DNA from: Vibrio qingdaonensis
GTDB lineage: Bacteria > Pseudomonadota > Gammaproteobacteria > Enterobacterales > Vibrionaceae
DNA length: 64,000 nt
Reading direction: 5' to 3'
Assembly: GCF_026191675.1 (NCBI RefSeq)
Contig: NZ_JAKRRY010000010.1
Coordinates: 62,001-126,000, forward strand
The notes below the pieces were generated by a model that worked only from the letters and a program-made list of their open reading frames with translations, was not told where the DNA came from and made no database searches. Position numbers and translations under genes: made by a program. This document shows, one piece after another, positions 20,221 through 30,486 of this stretch. The first letter of the stretch is position 1. Every line of letters begins with the position of its first letter.

Positions 20221-20275
20221 TTTGTCACTAATAATAAGTATACTTGCGTCATGTTGAGCTAAAACGTCACGGAAG

Positions 20276-21184
20276 ATGAAAAACAGTTACGCAAAACTCG
20301 TCACAATGGCAGCCTGGGCTGCAACCATCATTGCAACCCTTCTATTGATTACCAAAATTATCGTGTGGTGGACAACAGGCTCCGTGAGCTTGTTAGCTTC
20401 CGTGATTGATTCCTTATTGGATATAGCAGCCTCAGCCGTCAACTTAGTTGTCGTGCGGTATGCGCTTCAACCCGCAGATAAAGAGCATACTTTTGGTCAC
20501 GGTAAGGCGGAGTCTCTCGCGGCGTTGGCGCAAGCGATGTTTATTTCCGGTTCAGCTTGCTTCCTTATCCTTAACGGGATTGACCATTTTTTCAGGCCAA
20601 CCGAACTTCGCTCGCCAGAGTTAGGTATTTATGTCAGCCTCTTTGCTTTAGTAGTGACATCTGGGTTAGTGGCTTTTCAGCGCTACGTGGTTAAGAAAAC
20701 AGGCAGTCAGGCCATCGCTGCTGATTCGTTACATTATCAAACTGATATTTATATGAATGCCGCTATCATGTTGGCACTTGGCCTGAGCTGGTATGGTATT
20801 GGTCAAGCTGACTCTGTGTTTGCGATCGGTATCGGTGTGTTTATTTTGGTTAGTGCGTTTAAAATGGCGTACACGGCGGTGCAATCGCTATTAGACCGAC
20901 AGCTTCCCGAGGAAGAGTTACAACAAATCCGACAAGTGTGTACTGAGGTAGAAGGGGTGTTGGGTGTCCATCAGCTACGAACGCGTATGTCAGGCCCCGT
21001 TCGTTTTATTCAGTTACATCTTGAATTACATGATTTAATGCCATTGATCGAAGCGCATCGGATTGCCGATGAAGTTGAAGAAAGATTGATGTCTGCGTTT
21101 CCCGAAGCGGATGTCCTTATTCATCAGGACCCTTATTCTGTGGTCATTAAAGACGAAAAACAGCAGTTGGAAGCGGATTGGTAG
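20276..21184 (+). CDS. fieF: cation diffusion facilitator FieF (Fe2+/Zn2+ efflux)
   Basis: Inner-membrane CDF-family metal/proton antiporter that exports ferrous iron or zinc. The 302 residues have six helices in the first 200 residues and a cytoplasmic C-terminal metal-sensing domain. The tetrahedral metal site is visible as S-x2-D-x3-D (SVIDSLLD) and H-x3-D (HYQTD), and the family motif HTFGHGKAE is present. GGAAG precedes the ATG. The order cpxP-fieF-pfkA is the same as in E. coli. Confidence 0.94.
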   Translation: MKNSYAKLVTMAAWAATIIATLLLITKIIVWWTTGSVSLLASVIDSLLDIAASAVNLVVVRYALQPADKEHTFGHGKAESLAALAQAMFISGSACFLILNGIDHFFRPTELRSPELGIYVSLFALVVTSGLVAFQRYVVKKTGSQAIAADSLHYQTDIYMNAAIMLALGLSWYGIGQADSVFAIGIGVFILVSAFKMAYTAVQSLLDRQLPEEELQQIRQVCTEVEGVLGVHQLRTRMSGPVRFIQLHLELHDLMPLIEAHRIADEVEERLMSAFPEADVLIHQDPYSVVIKDEKQQLEADW

Positions 21185-21450
21185 AGTGGGGCTGAAGAGT
21201 GATAGATTGCCGTTGTGGCATAACGAAAATTGATTGTCTATTGTTAGAGCTCGTGATAAAAAAGTGCGATTCTGATGTGAATCAACACAATTTAGCCTAT
21301 AAACTGTAATACTCTTACATAAGTAATAAAGTTACGTCGTCAATGTTTTGGGGAACAAGACGATTTTACGTAGCGGAAGCCATGTAAACGTAGCGAAAAC
21401 AATAAGAATTCCGTATGTCGCGAAGTGCGCCATACTTAAATTGAAATTAG

Positions 21451-22434
<984 letters not shown>

Positions 22435-22507
22435 TCGATAGCTCACCAAAGAGTCATGTTCACTTCAATTTTTGGTGTGAACATGCTGTTGGAGAGTAAT
22501 GATTGGA

Positions 22508-22548
22508 CACAAAAAAAACCGCTGATTACTCAGCGGTTTTTTTTGTGT
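22508..22548. terminator. bidirectional intrinsic terminator pfkA / tpiA
   Basis: ACAAAAAAAACCGCTG and CAGCGGTTTTTTTTGT form a long stem between the convergent genes, with A- and T-runs on both sides. Confidence 0.95.
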
Positions 22549-22594
22549 CTATCAATAGGTGATGTCGATGACGCTCACCTATTGAATAACAAAC

Positions 22595-23365
22595 TTACGC
22601 TTTTGCTTTTGCCGCTGCTTTCGCGATAGCTGCAAAGCTTTTCGCGTCTAGTGCTGCGCCGCCAACTAGAGCACCATCGATGTCTGGTTGTGCAAAGTAA
22701 GCTTCAGCATTTTCTGGCTTAACAGAACCGCCGTATTGGATAACAACGTTCTTCGCCACTTCTTCGCTTTTTGCTGCGATGTGTGCACGGATAGAAGCGT
22801 GGATGCGTTGAGCATCATCAGCTGTTGCTGCTTTACCTGTACCGATAGCCCAGATTGGTTCGTACGCGATGATAGCACCGTTAAGCGCTTCAACACCTGA
22901 GTTGTTGATTACAGCATCGATTTGACGAGCACATACCGCTTCAGTTTCACCCGCTTCGTTTTGAGCTTCAGACTCACCGATACAGAAAACAGGTGTTAGA
23001 CCATTTTCTTTTAGGAATGCGAATTTTTGAGCAATGAACTCGTCAGATTCGTTGTGGTATTGACGACGCTCAGAGTGGCCAATGATGATGTGAGTTGCGC
23101 CAAAATCTTTCAGCATTTCTGGAGACATATCACCAGTGAAAGCACCACTGTTGTTCACGTCAGTGTTTTGAGCACCAAGGATAATTGCGCTACCCGCGTC
23201 AGTTAGCGTACGCTCTGCAAGGTCAACGTAAAGTGCTGGTGGAGCAACGGCTACATCAACGCCAGTTACGCCTTCAAGTTCCGCATTAAGTGCAGTAAGC
23301 AGATCCGTGACCATTGCTTTGCTGCCATTGAGTTTCCAGTTACCCATAACTACAGGTTGACGCAT
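22595..23365 (-). CDS. tpiA: triosephosphate isomerase
   Basis: Glycolytic interconversion of dihydroxyacetone phosphate and glyceraldehyde-3-phosphate. The 256-residue TIM barrel has the N-terminal GNWKLNG (catalytic Lys), IIGHSERR (catalytic His) and [11 protein letters not shown] (catalytic Glu and flexible loop), then IQYGGSVKP. It converges with pfkA; in V. cholerae the two genes are further apart (from memory). Confidence 0.98.
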   Translation of the reverse strand: MRQPVVMGNWKLNGSKAMVTDLLTALNAELEGVTGVDVAVAPPALYVDLAERTLTDAGSAIILGAQNTDVNNSGAFTGDMSPEMLKDFGATHIIIGHSERRQYHNESDEFIAQKFAFLKENGLTPVFCIGESEAQNEAGETEAVCARQIDAVINNSGVEALNGAIIAYEPIWAIGTGKAATADDAQRIHASIRAHIAAKSEEVAKNVVIQYGGSVKPENAEAYFAQPDIDGALVGGAALDAKSFAAIAKAAAKAKA

Positions 23366-23608
23366 AAGATTTTCTCCAAAATCAATGTTTTTAAAAGTAC
23401 GAATGTAAAAAACAAACGTGAATACGAAAGAATATAACAGATTAATTCATGTAGATCATGATTCGAGTCATGACTTTCTCGCTTTCATGAATCGTAGTGA
23501 GTATGGCCATCATCGTGACTTGGTAAACAGAATAATAGATTAGTTCTCGGAATTTTCCTTTTAGCTTGCTATACCTTGTCGCTTAGTTCTCAATTCAAAG
23601 GAAAGATG

Positions 23609-23956
23609 ATGCCAAATCTGGTAATGGAATATTCAAACACAGCGGATCAGCGCTTGAATATACAAGGCTTACTGGAGGACTTGCATCAAGTTACGCTACA
23701 CTGTGGCTTGTTTGAAATGGACTCAGTTAAGTCTCGCTCTCTACGCTGTCATAATTGGCTTATTGGAGAACATGGTGACAGTGAAGATTTTGTACATATT
23801 AGCTTCGAGCTCCTATCGGGGCGAACGGAAGAGCAAAAGCGAGAGCTGTCGAGGAAGTTAATGGATGTCCTTAAACAACAAGCTGGGCATTTGAAGAGCT
23901 TAACGGTGAACATACGGGATATGGATAAGTCGTGTTTCCAAAAAATCAGTCAGTAA
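23609..23956 (+). CDS. 5-carboxymethyl-2-hydroxymuconate isomerase-family tautomerase
   Basis: Small tautomerase-superfamily protein, 115 residues, of the CHMI (HpaF-type) family. In this superfamily the catalytic base is Pro1 exposed after Met removal. The second of two tandem ATGs (23609) gives MPNLVMEYS with Pro next, so I take it as the true start; AAAGGA lies 6 nt upstream. No other homoprotocatechuate pathway genes are nearby, so the in vivo substrate is uncertain. A DUF805 gene starts 14 bp downstream, probably in one operon. Confidence 0.85.
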   Translation: MPNLVMEYSNTADQRLNIQGLLEDLHQVTLHCGLFEMDSVKSRSLRCHNWLIGEHGDSEDFVHISFELLSGRTEEQKRELSRKLMDVLKQQAGHLKSLTVNIRDMDKSCFQKISQ

Positions 23957-23970
23957 AGTGAGAATAGGTC

Positions 23971-24396
23971 ATGTCGTTTAAATCACTGCTATTTTCGTCT
24001 CAAGGGCGAGTTGGGCGCAAAACGTTTTGGGTATGGAACGTTTGTTATTATTTGAGTATTGTGGGCTTTGCACAGGGTATGAACGTGCTAGCGCCTGGGG
24101 CTATCCATATTTTGTTACCCGCATTCTTGTTGGTTATCTTGATCCCCGATTTGCTGATCACCGCAAAGCGATGGCATGACCGTAATAAGTCGAGTTGGTG
24201 GTTGTTACTGAATATTCCTTTGGTGATAGGGCGCTTAAGTCTCCCCACTCTAGATCCTGCTACCGCAGCGCAACCTTCATTACTGCAAAACATGATTTCT
24301 TTAGCGGCGATTGGCTGTGGATTGTGGATCTTAGTTGAATGCGGATTCTTAAAAGGCACGTCGGGCGATAACCAGTTCGGTAAAGATCCTGTCTAA
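23971..24396 (+). CDS. DUF805 family inner-membrane protein
   Basis: A 141-residue membrane protein of the DUF805 (YhaH-like) family, function unknown. It has the typical start FSSQGRVGRKTFWVWN, three to four hydrophobic segments (about 24-44, 48-66, 75-92, 105-125), the signature TAKRWHDRNKSSWW, and a C-terminal GDNQFGKDP that is diagnostic of the family. It follows the tautomerase gene by 14 bp and ends in a shared terminator. Confidence 0.88.
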   Translation: MSFKSLLFSSQGRVGRKTFWVWNVCYYLSIVGFAQGMNVLAPGAIHILLPAFLLVILIPDLLITAKRWHDRNKSSWWLLLNIPLVIGRLSLPTLDPATAAQPSLLQNMISLAAIGCGLWILVECGFLKGTSGDNQFGKDPV

Positions 24397-24408
24397 ATAC
24401 CGCGCTGG

Positions 24409-24451
24409 TTTAAATACCCATACAGTTTAATTACCCATACTCTTTAAATAC
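24409..24451. repeat. short 17-bp tandem repeat
   Basis: Two near-identical 17-bp units (TTTAAATACCCATACAG at 24409-24425, TTTAATTACCCATACTC at 24426-24442) and a partial third (TTTAAATAC), just after the DUF805 stop and before the terminator. Probably slippage; no function is evident. Confidence 0.7.
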
Positions 24452-24454
24452 TAA

Positions 24455-24479
24455 GAAGGAAGCATTCGCTTCCTTTTTT
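24455..24479. terminator. bidirectional intrinsic terminator
   Basis: AAGGAAGC-ATTC-GCTTCCTT plus a T-run between the convergent DUF805 and DUF3135 genes. Confidence 0.88.
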
Positions 24480-24807
24480 ATCGCCAGTCTTCTTTCTTGT
24501 TGAACGGTAAAATGGTGGCTTTCGGTTGCTTTTTACTCAATTCACCATTGAGTGCCTGTGAGAACTTTACAAATTGTCGGAGCAGCTCTTGTCGTAATAG
24601 TACGTTGGCATGAATAGGGTTGCTAGCGCGTCTAAGCACTCGTTCAATGTGAGATTGTTGAGCTTGCAGTCGAGGCTGCATCTGTGTTGAACAAGACTCA
24701 ATAAGCTCCTGACACAGGTTTTGACGTAAGCGACTGAGTTGTTCGGGATTGTGCTTTGCCATTGCGGCAAGTTCATCGAAAGAAGGTAGAGTAAGTGGAT
24801 CAGCCAT
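24478..24807 (-). CDS. DUF3135 domain-containing protein
   Basis: A 109-residue soluble, mainly helical protein recognisable as DUF3135 (start LPSFDELAAMAKHNPEQLSRLR). Its function is unknown. It has one cysteine pair spaced by seven residues (C31 and C39 in CQELIESC), no membrane segment and no enzyme motif. It lies downstream of the Fe-S-type regulator gene, 115 bp away on the same strand. Confidence 0.75.
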   Translation of the reverse strand: MADPLTLPSFDELAAMAKHNPEQLSRLRQNLCQELIESCSTQMQPRLQAQQSHIERVLRRASNPIHANVLLRQELLRQFVKFSQALNGELSKKQPKATILPFNKKEDWR

Positions 24808-24922
24808 GATTCATCCTCATCTAGCATTGCTCCATGCATGTACAATGAGGTTAGGAGTTATTGATCAAAGTCACAGTTTAAATGTGAGTTGTCTCAATAA
24901 TAAGACACAGGGCTCTGGGAGC

Positions 24923-25540
24923 TTATCGCTGAGTGAAACGATAGACGCAGCGTCGAGCACCAGAAACAATATGCTCATCACGTTCGACACGAGTATTTTC
25001 ACCAACAAGAGACTGGAAGACATTGAGTTCGGATTGGCACAGGGCTTTGCATCGGCTCGCGGCTTTACAAATAGGGCAGTGATTTTCAATGAGAATAAAG
25101 CTGGAATGGTCTTTTTGATATTCTGCCATATAACCATCTTTCTCACGTAATTCGGTGAGTTTGATGATTTTACTTTCGAGATCGCTGAGTCCTATCAACT
25201 GCTCAGCGTAGTTAGCAAGGGTGATTAATTCACGCTCTTTTGCCACTTTTTCTAGCCCTTCGGAGCCGAAAACTGTCTCAATAGCATCAATGAATTGAAC
25301 GGTAAGATCGGCGTGTCTATCGGAGAAGTTCGCATGACCTTTGTCTGTTAAAGACCAGTGACGGTTGGGGCGTCCGACTTTGACTTTCACATCTTCAATG
25401 TGCAGCAAACCGTCACTTTCAAGTGATTGAAGGTGTTGCCTAGCGCCCATTGTGGTGATGTTGAGTCGTTGTGCAACGTGCTTTGCTGTGACCGCACCTT
25501 CGCGCTTGATGATATCAATGATGTGGTCAGTTGCTTTCAT
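24923..25540 (-). CDS. winged-helix regulator with cysteine cluster (SufR-like, ArsR-type)
   Basis: Predicted transcription regulator of 205 residues. The N-terminal winged helix (about 1-75) has AKHVAQRLNITTMGARQHLQSLE as recognition region and GRPNRHW as wing. The C-terminal part carries C155-x2-C158-x5-C164-x3-C168 and C198, a pattern like the Fe-S ligands of the SufR/COG2345 group. It may therefore sense iron or redox state, but no suf or isc genes are nearby. The ATG at 25540 is the family-like start; its ribosome site is weak. Targets are unknown. Confidence 0.82.
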   Translation of the reverse strand: MKATDHIIDIIKREGAVTAKHVAQRLNITTMGARQHLQSLESDGLLHIEDVKVKVGRPNRHWSLTDKGHANFSDRHADLTVQFIDAIETVFGSEGLEKVAKERELITLANYAEQLIGLSDLESKIIKLTELREKDGYMAEYQKDHSSFILIENHCPICKAASRCKALCQSELNVFQSLVGENTRVERDEHIVSGARRCVYRFTQR

Positions 25541-25640
25541 GTCGTTGTCCGGTCGTTCAGGTGCAGTGAGAATCAATAACTGACGCTATTATGGCCGATA
25601 AGCTTTATAAAGCAAATTATTTACTATCAAGTGGATGGCA

Positions 25641-25672
25641 ACAAAAAGCGCTGTCGTTGCAGCGCTTTTTTG
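25641..25672 (-). terminator. intrinsic terminator after glpX
   Basis: AAAAAGCGCTG and CAGCGCTTTTTT around a 6-nt loop. It separates glpX from the downstream regulator gene. Confidence 0.9.
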
Positions 25673-25686
25673 TTACCCCATCGACA

Positions 25687-26694
25687 CTACAGAATAATGC
25701 CTCTGATCTCAGGGTCTTTTCGCTCTAGGTAGTGGATAGACTTAATACGACGAATAGTACGACAACGGCCACGAATCAACAGTGTCTCAGTTGTAGCAAT
25801 GTTACCTTGGCGTGTAATGCCTTCTAGAAGATCACCTTTAGTGATACCAGTCGCGGAGAAAACAACATTGTCACTACGAGCCATATCTTCCATTCGTAGT
25901 AAGACATTGGCTTCAACGCCCATCTCTTTACAGCGTTCTAACTCAAGCTCACCCGCTTTACGGTTTTCTTCGTTGTCGCCTTTGACCTCATGACGAGGAA
26001 GTAGGCGTGCGTGCATATCACCATCAAGTGCGCGAATAACTGCAGCCGATACCACGCCTTCAGGTGCGCCACCAATACAGTACATCACATCCACTTCACT
26101 GTCTGGCATACAGGTTAGAATCGACGCAGCCACATCACCATCAGGCACGGCAAAGACGCGAACACCCATAGCTTGCATTTCAGCAATAACGTTATCGTGT
26201 CTTGGTTTCGCGAGCGTGGTCACAACCAATGTGTCTAAAGGTTTACCGAGTGCAGCAGCAATATTGGTTAAATTATCGGTGAGTGACAGGTTTAGATCGA
26301 TAGCCCCTTTAGCGCCAGGGCCGACAACCAGTTTCTCCATGTACATGTCAGGGGCTTTTAAAAAGCTGCCTTTTTCTCCAGCAGCAAGCACAGCCAAGGC
26401 ATTTGACTGTCCCATTGCTGTCATGCGCGTACCTTCAATTGGATCTACCGCGATGTCAACGGCGTCGCCACCAATGCCAACCTGTTCACCAATGTACAGC
26501 ATTGGTGCATCATCAATCTCACCTTCACCGATAACGATTTCACCACTGATGTCGGTTTTGTTCAGTAAGGTACGCATCACCTCAACGGCAGCCCCATCCG
26601 CAGCGTTTTTATCGCCACGCCCTAACCATTTATAACCAGCCAGAGCGGCACCTTCGGTAACTCGTGAAAAAGCCATCGCTAAATCGCGCTTCAT
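25687..26694 (-). CDS. glpX: fructose-1,6-bisphosphatase class II
   Basis: Gluconeogenic phosphatase, metal dependent and lithium sensitive, 335 residues. Motifs include GEGEIDDAPMLYIGE, the metal-binding VDPIEGT and the later VMYCIGGAPEGV with the catalytic Thr/Gly region. No glpF or glpK lies upstream, unlike E. coli where glpX ends the glpFKX operon. It is divergent from zapB. Confidence 0.96.
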   Translation of the reverse strand: MKRDLAMAFSRVTEGAALAGYKWLGRGDKNAADGAAVEVMRTLLNKTDISGEIVIGEGEIDDAPMLYIGEQVGIGGDAVDIAVDPIEGTRMTAMGQSNALAVLAAGEKGSFLKAPDMYMEKLVVGPGAKGAIDLNLSLTDNLTNIAAALGKPLDTLVVTTLAKPRHDNVIAEMQAMGVRVFAVPDGDVAASILTCMPDSEVDVMYCIGGAPEGVVSAAVIRALDGDMHARLLPRHEVKGDNEENRKAGELELERCKEMGVEANVLLRMEDMARSDNVVFSATGITKGDLLEGITRQGNIATTETLLIRGRCRTIRRIKSIHYLERKDPEIRGIIL

Positions 26695-27030
26695 ATTGAC
26701 TCCAATAGATGAAAGTTGACAAAAGAATTTACGGCGCGAATTTTAACATACCAAGAAGGAAACGTTTGCTTTTTTGTTTGATACTGCGCAAACCTGAGGG
26801 CGGTTAGTGGGTTATTTATCAAAATCGTCGTAGGAGACCTTGAATAATAAGGCTTAGTTGCGATCAGTCGGTATGGTTTAATTACCTCTTTTGTTAGTTT
26901 ACGTCGTTTTTTTGACCGAATAGTGAAAAATCTGCAATATAGGGCGTGTCTATCTTCTCGAGGCTGAGTAGAATGGGGCAACGTAGAATGAAGCTATTTC
27001 ATTACATAGAATTTAACAAGGTAGGCCGAG
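26695..27030. other. divergent intergenic region glpX / zapB
   Basis: A 336-bp gap with no convincing gene. It should hold the two divergent promoters. I see no strong hairpin, tRNA or conserved binding site in it. Confidence 0.6.
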
Positions 27031-27273
27031 ATGTCTTTTGAAGTACTGGAACAACTAGAAGCAAAAATTCAAACTGCAGTTGACACTATCGCTCTTCTTC
27101 AAATGGAAGTTGAAGAGTTGAAGGAAGAGAAAGTTCAACTGACTAGTCAAGCTGACGAGCTGCGTAGCAGCCGCGAAGAACTTGAGCAAAAGGCTGAAGT
27201 GATGCAGCGTGAGCATACGCAATGGCAAGAACGCATCCGTAACCTTCTTGGTAAAATGGACGAAGTAGAATAA
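27031..27273 (+). CDS. zapB: cell division protein ZapB
   Basis: Cytoplasmic coiled-coil protein that stabilises the Z ring through ZapA and links to MatP. The 80 residues form one continuous heptad-rich coiled coil ([20 protein letters not shown]... with repeated ELKEEK / SREELEQK). Length and N-terminus fit the family. A terminator follows immediately. Confidence 0.95.
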   Translation: MSFEVLEQLEAKIQTAVDTIALLQMEVEELKEEKVQLTSQADELRSSREELEQKAEVMQREHTQWQERIRNLLGKMDEVE

Positions 27274-27293
27274 ATCGTCAGTCCCTTAGATTT

Positions 27294-27326
27294 GTGAAAA
27301 GCACTCCTTGTGAGTGCTTTTTTTGT
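27294..27326 (+). terminator. intrinsic terminator after zapB
   Basis: AAAAGCACTC-CTTGT-GAGTGCTTTTTTT directly after zapB. Confidence 0.92.
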
Positions 27327-27424
27327 ATTCAGTTGGTCGAACCAGTCAGACTATTGCGATCTCACACTTTCGCTCACAAGTTGAACACGTATACTAGCGC
27401 AAAACAGGCAAAGGATAATTGAGA

Positions 27425-28069
27425 ATGAAAACGCGTGATAAAATAGTGCATGCCGCCCTAGAGTTATTCAATTCAGACGGTGAACGTAATGTGACGACCA
27501 ACCATATCGCTGCTTATATCGAAATCAGTCCTGGTAACCTGTATTACCACTTCAGCAACAAGCAAGAAATTGTGCGAGATATTTTTACGCTTTATTCTCA
27601 GGAGTTGATCGAGCGATTTACGCCCGTCCAGGGGCAGCAAGAAAGCTTAGCGTTGCTGAAGCATTACCTTAATTCGATTTTCACCCTTATGTGGAAGTAC
27701 CGTTTTTTCTACGCGAACCTGCCTGAGATCTTACAGCGAGACGCAAAACTGCACGAAGAGTACATTGTGGTGCAAGAGAGGCTGCAAGGAAATTTAGTGA
27801 ATATACTTCGTGCTTTTGTTGACCTTGAATTACTTTGCTTGAACGAAAAAGAACTCAAATCCATGGTGACGACATTACATATGATGGCTGTGGGGTGGCT
27901 GAGTTACCAATCCGCGATGTCTCCCAAGACTACGATCACCGAAGAGGTGATTCAGCAAGGGATGCTGCATATGATTAATGTAGTGAAACCAGTAGCGACA
28001 CCGAAAGGTCAAGAGCAGCTCTCGTTGCTTGAAGATGGCGTGAAAATGATGGGTGGAGCGAATACCTAG
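27425..28069 (+). CDS. TetR/AcrR family transcriptional regulator
   Basis: 214-residue regulator with an N-terminal TetR HTH (ERNVTTNHIAAYIEISPGNLYYHFSNKQEI) and a helical C-terminal ligand domain. The ATG at 27425 (MKTRDKIV) is family-like; GAG-type purines precede it. The inducer and targets are unknown. It is separated from the DHH phosphoesterase gene downstream by a strong terminator. Confidence 0.88.
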   Translation: MKTRDKIVHAALELFNSDGERNVTTNHIAAYIEISPGNLYYHFSNKQEIVRDIFTLYSQELIERFTPVQGQQESLALLKHYLNSIFTLMWKYRFFYANLPEILQRDAKLHEEYIVVQERLQGNLVNILRAFVDLELLCLNEKELKSMVTTLHMMAVGWLSYQSAMSPKTTITEEVIQQGMLHMINVVKPVATPKGQEQLSLLEDGVKMMGGANT

Positions 28070-28118
28070 TGATCGGCAACACGTCATTCACTCATGTCAT
28101 ATAGCCAATTCGTATTTC

Positions 28119-28155
28119 AATAAACCCTGCTGTCACAGTAGGGTTTATTGTTATT
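28119..28155 (+). terminator. intrinsic terminator after tetR-type gene
   Basis: AATAAACCCTGC and AGTAGGGTTTATT around a short loop, followed by GTTATTT. Confidence 0.8.
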
Positions 28156-28187
28156 TAGAGCCAATATTTCAGATGAAAGGATGCAAG

Positions 28188-29177
28188 ATGCACTACGACG
28201 TTTTTAATGGTGATGCGGATGGAATATTGTCGTTGTTACAACTGAGGTTATCAGATCCTAGACCCAGTGAGCTCATCTCCGGTATTAAACGTGATATTGC
28301 GTTGCTTGAGCGCGTCTCGCTCCAAAAGGCCAGTTCTGTAACCGTGCTTGATATCTCGATGGATAAAAATAGAGCTGCACTCAATGCACTGCTCACCCAC
28401 CAGATCCCCGTCACCTATATTGACCACCATAAGGCGACAGAGCCACCAGAATCGGCGTATTTGACCAGCCATATCAATCTAGATGCGAATACCTGTACAG
28501 CCTTAATCGTCAATGACCAACTTGCAGACCAACACCGATTATGGGCGATCACGGCAGCGTATGGAGATAATATGATTGCCAGTGCGGAGTCATTGGCAGA
28601 CAAAGAAAATCTCAACGATGTTGATAGGCGTTTCTTGCGCCAATTAGGCACTTTGGTTAACTATAATGGCTATGGAGAAAAGTTGGAGGATTTACACATT
28701 CCTCCGGTGGATTTATATAAGCAGCTATTACGCTATCGTACCCCTTTTGAATGCAGAGACGATACCCATTCCCCTTATTACTCCTTGTTAGCGGCATTTG
28801 AAAAAGATCAGTCGGCGCTGAGTCAAGCGACGACGTTATTTGATTCTGCCTCACTCCAAGTCGTGTCGTTACCTGCCACGGCGGCGGCAAGACGTATGTC
28901 AGGGACGTATATTAATGACCTTGCCAACCTCAACCCTTCGCGTGCGCATATTACTTTAGTCGAGCGAGATCTAAGAGGGGAGGATGATCAGGTTTGTTAT
29001 ACGGTGTCAGTGCGCGCGCCATTGAACAATAAGCAAGGCGCCGCTGCGATTTGTAGTCAATTTGATACTGGGGGCGGGAGAGAAGCCGCGGGTGGAATCA
29101 ACCAGCTACCGCGAGCTTGTATTCAGCGACTTATTGATACGGTGCTCGCTTATTATCAAGTAAAAGAAGGGCAGTAA
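28188..29177 (+). CDS. DHH-family phosphoesterase
   Basis: Cytoplasmic metal-dependent phosphoesterase of 329 residues. The DHH domain has motif I DVFNGDADGILSL, motif II DISMDK and the namesake DHH in YIDHHKA; the C-terminal DHHA1-type domain ends with GGGREAAGGIN. Relatives include nanoRNases, pAp phosphatases and cyclic dinucleotide hydrolases, so the substrate is open. The ATG at 28188 with AAAGGA upstream is chosen over earlier in-frame starts that overlap the terminator. Confidence 0.87.
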   Translation: MHYDVFNGDADGILSLLQLRLSDPRPSELISGIKRDIALLERVSLQKASSVTVLDISMDKNRAALNALLTHQIPVTYIDHHKATEPPESAYLTSHINLDANTCTALIVNDQLADQHRLWAITAAYGDNMIASAESLADKENLNDVDRRFLRQLGTLVNYNGYGEKLEDLHIPPVDLYKQLLRYRTPFECRDDTHSPYYSLLAAFEKDQSALSQATTLFDSASLQVVSLPATAAARRMSGTYINDLANLNPSRAHITLVERDLRGEDDQVCYTVSVRAPLNNKQGAAAICSQFDTGGGREAAGGINQLPRACIQRLIDTVLAYYQVKEGQ

Positions 29178-29230
29178 AAGAACGTCTGCCACGGACTATC
29201 AGTAAGGTTTGCCGGAACGACGCTACCGAA

Positions 29231-30361
29231 CTAGCGTTTTAGCCAGCTTTTCGGGTTTTGAACTTTACTGTTGCGGCGAATCTCAAAATAGAGCGAGGCT
29301 CTGGATTGCCCACCTGTATCACCAGCCAGTGCGATGGTTTCTCCAGCGGCGACTTTGTCCCCTTCTTTTTTGAGTAGTGTTTGGTTGTAACCATAGAGTG
29401 TCATGTCACCTTTGCCGTGATCAAGCAATACAACTAGCCCATAGCCTCGTAAATAATCAGCAAAGACGACCGTGCCCGAATAAACCGACTTGATGGGTGT
29501 GCCGTATTTAGCTGAAATAACCATGCCTTTCCAGTTCGCTTGACCGGTTTGCTTGGTGCCAAAGTTATGTAAAACGCTGCCTTTGATTGGCCAGGGCAAT
29601 TTGCCTTTTTGTCTGGCGAGTCCATCCATTGGCACTTGATTACGTTTGGCAGCCTTGGCGATCTCGGCTTTTAAGCGGGTCTCATTACGCTGCAATTCAG
29701 TTAAGTAGGTTTTATCACCGGAGATGCTTTTCTTAATCTTGCTGAGGGTGCTTTTTCGGCTACGTTGATTTTTCGCCAATGCATCGCGTTTGTCTTTTTG
29801 TTGCTGAAGCAGTTGCGCGATTTGGTTACGTTCTAATTCAAGGGCTCTTTCACTTTCAACAAGTTGTTGTTCCGTGGTGGAGAGTTGTTCTAATGTGTCG
29901 GCCCGAGCGGCAGCAAGATGTTGATAGTATTGACTGATGCGATCGTCATTGGAGTCGTTATTAAACATACTAGAGGTATTACGGTTTTGTTTGGTGATGT
30001 AATACGTCTGGACGAGCTCGGCTAATATTTTTTGCTGAATCTTTTTTTGTTCAGTGAGAGCAATAACACGCTGATGCAGGTTATCAATATTTTGGTTAGC
30101 GGTGGCCAATTGTGAGGTGGTAGATTGGATAGTCTTTTCAATGTTCGAGATACCAATTTCTTGCTCACGTAACGCCTTTTGCAGCTTATCTAACTCTTTT
30201 TGTTGTTGGCTTAACCCCTGCTGTTGACGCTTTATCTCGCTTTTTACTCCAGAAAGCTCATTTTGGCTTGCCGCGCTGTTTAGCGGTGTAATCGTAGCTG
30301 TAACCCCAATTATGAGAGTCGTAAGAACAACAAGGAAGGGCGTCTTGTGATTAGAGTGCAT
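29231..30361 (-). CDS. envC: murein hydrolase activator EnvC
   Basis: Periplasmic activator of the septal amidases AmiA/AmiB, recruited through FtsEX. The 376 residues have a signal peptide (cleavage near 32), a long coiled coil (about 35-240) and a C-terminal LytM (M23) domain. The domain is catalytically degenerate: LYGYNQ replaces the usual TxYAH and SLYFEIR replaces LHFEIR, as expected for a regulator. The ATG at 30361 is preferred to an upstream TTG. AmiB is also in this window. gpmI precedes it on the same strand. Confidence 0.94.
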   Translation of the reverse strand: MHSNHKTPFLVVLTTLIIGVTATITPLNSAASQNELSGVKSEIKRQQQGLSQQQKELDKLQKALREQEIGISNIEKTIQSTTSQLATANQNIDNLHQRVIALTEQKKIQQKILAELVQTYYITKQNRNTSSMFNNDSNDDRISQYYQHLAAARADTLEQLSTTEQQLVESERALELERNQIAQLLQQQKDKRDALAKNQRSRKSTLSKIKKSISGDKTYLTELQRNETRLKAEIAKAAKRNQVPMDGLARQKGKLPWPIKGSVLHNFGTKQTGQANWKGMVISAKYGTPIKSVYSGTVVFADYLRGYGLVVLLDHGKGDMTLYGYNQTLLKKEGDKVAAGETIALAGDTGGQSRASLYFEIRRNSKVQNPKSWLKR

Positions 30362-30439
30362 GTCGTATCCGCTGAGAGAAGAGGGCAAGTCCGTCTTAGG
30401 TCACTACTTTATTGAAAAGCGATAATAGGTGCAAGCATA

Positions 30440-30473
30440 CAAAAACGCCGACGCATAAGCATCGGCGTTTTAT
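30440..30473 (-). terminator. intrinsic terminator between gpmI and envC
   Basis: AAAACGCCGA and TCGGCGTTTTT around a 10-nt loop in the minus direction after gpmI. Confidence 0.85.
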
Positions 30474-30486
30474 CAGACTTGTGTCA

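Noticed and set aside
24871..24887. TCACA-N7-TGTGA palindrome upstream of the DUF3135 gene as a CRP site
   Set aside because: The half sites are in the wrong order and spacing for CRP (TGTGA-N6-TCACA).
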